A stretch of DNA of 64,000 nucleotides, taken from Schoenoplectus triqueter. Its lineage: Eukaryota; Streptophyta; Magnoliopsida; Poales; Cyperaceae. Shown piece by piece: positions 62,762 through 64,000 of this stretch. Location of the stretch: NCBI GenBank assembly GCA_964058805.1, contig CAXKVV010002171.1, positions 124,001 to 188,000 of the forward strand, given 5' to 3'. The position numbers and the translations under genes were made by a program. Under the pieces are notes generated by a model that was not told the DNA's origin, ran no database searches, and saw nothing but the letters and a program-made list of their open reading frames with translations. Position 1 is the stretch's first letter. Every line of letters starts with the position of its first letter.

Positions 62762-64000
62762 AAGAAAACGGGACCCGACGCCCTCGGTACCGCCGAAACC
62801 GAGTCCGGGCGCGTAAAACATGAAAACGGGTCCCGACTCCCTCGGTACCGCCGAAACAGGGTCCGGGCGCGCAAAACATGAAAACAGGTCCCGACGCCCT
62901 CGGTACCGCAGAAACCGAGTCCGGGCGCGCAAAACGTGAAAACGGGACCCGACGCCCTCGGTACCGCCGAAAATGAGTTCGAGCGCCCAAATTAAGAAAA
63001 CGAGACCCGACGCACTCGGTACCTTCGAAATCGAGTCCGGGCACGCAAAACATGAAAACAGGACACGACGCCCTCGGTACCGCCAAAAACGAGTCCGGGC
63101 ACGCAAAACATGAAAATGGGACCCGTCGCCCTCTGTACCTCAAAAAATGAGTCCGGGCGCCCAAAACATGAAAACAGGACCCGACAGCCTCGGCGCCGCC
63201 GAAAACGAGTCCGAGAGCGCAAAACATGAAAACGGGTCCTGACGCCATCGGTACCACCGAAACCGGGTCCGGGCGCGCAAAACATGAAAACAGGTCCCGA
63301 CGCCCTCGTTACCGCCGAAACCGAGTCCGGGCGTGCAAAACATGAAAACGCGGCCCGACGCCCTCGGCGCCGCCAAAACAGAGTCCGGGAGCGCAAAACA
63401 AGAAAACGGGTCCCGACGCCCTCGGTACCGTCGAAAATGAGTCGGGGAGCGCAAAACATGAAAACGGGTCCCGACGCCATCGGTACCGCCGAAAACGAGT
63501 CCGGGAGCGCAAAACATGAAAACGGGATCCGACGCCCTCGGTACCGCCGAAAACGAGTCCGGGAGCGCAAAACATGAAAACGGACCCGACGCCCTCGGTA
63601 CCGCCGAAACCGAGTCCGGGCGCGCAAAACATGAAAACGGGACACGACTCCCTCGGTACCGCCGAAATCGAGTTCGGGAGCGCAAAACATGAAAACGGGT
63701 CTCGACGCCATCGGTACCGTCAAAAATGAGTCGGGGAGTGCAAAACATGAAAACGGGACCCGACGCCCTCGGTAACGCCGAAACAGGGTCCGGGTGCGCA
63801 AAACAAGAAAACGGGTCCCGACGCCCTCGGTACCGTCGAAACCGAGTCCGGGCGCGCAAAACGTGAAAACGGGACCCGACGCCCTCGGTACCGCCGAAAA
63901 CGAGTTCGAGCGCCCAAATTAAGAAAACGAGACCCGACGCACTCGGTACCTTCGAATTCGAGACCGGGCACGCAAAACATGAAAACGGGACACGACGCCC
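62762..64000 (+). repeat. 31-monomer higher-order repeat, copy 3 (cut by window end)
   Basis: The unit continues in register with copy 2 to the last base. The array therefore extends beyond this window. Confidence 0.92.

Larger units (their letters stand above)
1..64000 (+). repeat. Satellite DNA array, 58-bp monomer, about 1,100 copies
   Basis: Every part of the window is made of a tandem monomer of 58 bp, measured repeatedly from one aaaacatg to the next (for example 47 to 105, and 5375 to 5433). All copies read in the same direction; I found no inverted block and no foreign insertion. The reference monomer at 5375-5432 has 19 C, 17 G and nine CpGs. Landmarks in order are aaaacatg, gaaaacg, cgggacccg, acgccctcggtaccgccg, gaaaacg and a variable tail. 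Variation concentrates at a few positions: catg/cgtg/attaag, gggac/gggtc/gagac/gggtaacg, gccctcgg/gccatcgg/gctctcgg, gaaaacgag/gaaaccgag/gaaaatgag/gaaacaggg, and gggagcgc/gggcgcgc/gagagcgc/ggggagcgc. Such long homogeneous arrays are a feature of eukaryotic heterochromatin. The family is not one I recognise. Confidence 0.98.

Noticed and set aside
1..64000. CRISPR array (regular short repeats)
   Set aside because: There are no unique spacers. The whole 58 bp repeats with variants, and there are no cas genes.
1..64000. Telomere-like or G-quadruplex repeats
   Set aside because: No TTAGGG or TTTAGGG runs occur. Each monomer has only isolated GGG runs, too far apart for a strong quadruplex.
1..64000. 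Known short-period plant satellites, such as the roughly 59-bp FokI repeats of Vicia
   Set aside because: Only the length is similar. I cannot compare sequences here, and similar length is not evidence of relationship.
1..64000. Transposable elements, rRNA, tRNA or viral insertions
   Set aside because: Line-by-line reading shows continuous 58-bp register apart from the small indels listed. No segment departs from the monomer family.

Overview
The whole 64 kb window is one uninterrupted satellite DNA array. It consists of about 1,100 head-to-tail copies of a GC-rich 58-bp monomer, all in the same orientation. I see no protein gene, RNA gene, transposon, telomere motif or other unique sequence. 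A clean reference monomer lies at 5375-5432. From its 5' end it carries aaaacatg, gaaaacg, a near-palindrome cgggacccg, the 8-bp palindrome cggtaccg (with a GGTACC site), a second gaaaacg, and a variable tail such as gtccgggagcgc. It is about 62% GC (36 of 58 bases) with nine CpGs. Arrays of this size and layered order are typical of eukaryotic satellite or heterochromatic DNA (centromere, subtelomere or knob). I do not recognise the monomer and cannot name the organism. The dominance of CpG-to-TpG/CpA changes among variants suggests a genome that methylates CpG, but that is inference.

The monomers fall into recurring variant classes, read here in blocks. The most distinctive is the 'AATTAAG class', in which aaaacatg is replaced by aaattaag. 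It is usually preceded by a cgtg monomer and followed by a fixed order of variants, forming a conserved cassette of about seven monomers (clean examples 24533-24938 and 58583-58988). A second class carries acaacatc and appears only from about 36.5 to 58.3 kb.

Layout: 0-18 kb holds three long, diverged copies of one block (starting at 1, 3767 and 15891) and a 2,354-bp tandem duplication (7.6-12.1 kb). 18-28 kb is cassette-rich and ends in a 1,355-bp tandem duplication. 28-36 kb contains a nearly perfect 2,232-bp tandem duplication. 36.5-49 kb is a separate domain, nearly free of the AATTAAG class, with a 24-monomer (1,392-bp) higher-order rhythm and a 1,043-bp tandem duplication. 49-58 kb mixes both classes and contains a 53/52-monomer duplication whose second copy was further expanded by 6 and 9 monomers. 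59.3-64 kb is a 31-monomer (1,797-bp) higher-order repeat running off the window end.

Abnormally long or short monomers (82, 48, 42, 40 and 20 bp, and an 89-bp hybrid) recur at matching places in the larger copies. They act as fingerprints showing which blocks were copied from which. The long open frames on the minus strand (up to about 1,450 codons) are explained by arithmetic: the consensus has no stop in any minus frame, and 58 is not a multiple of 3, so all three frames cycle. I do not regard them as genes.
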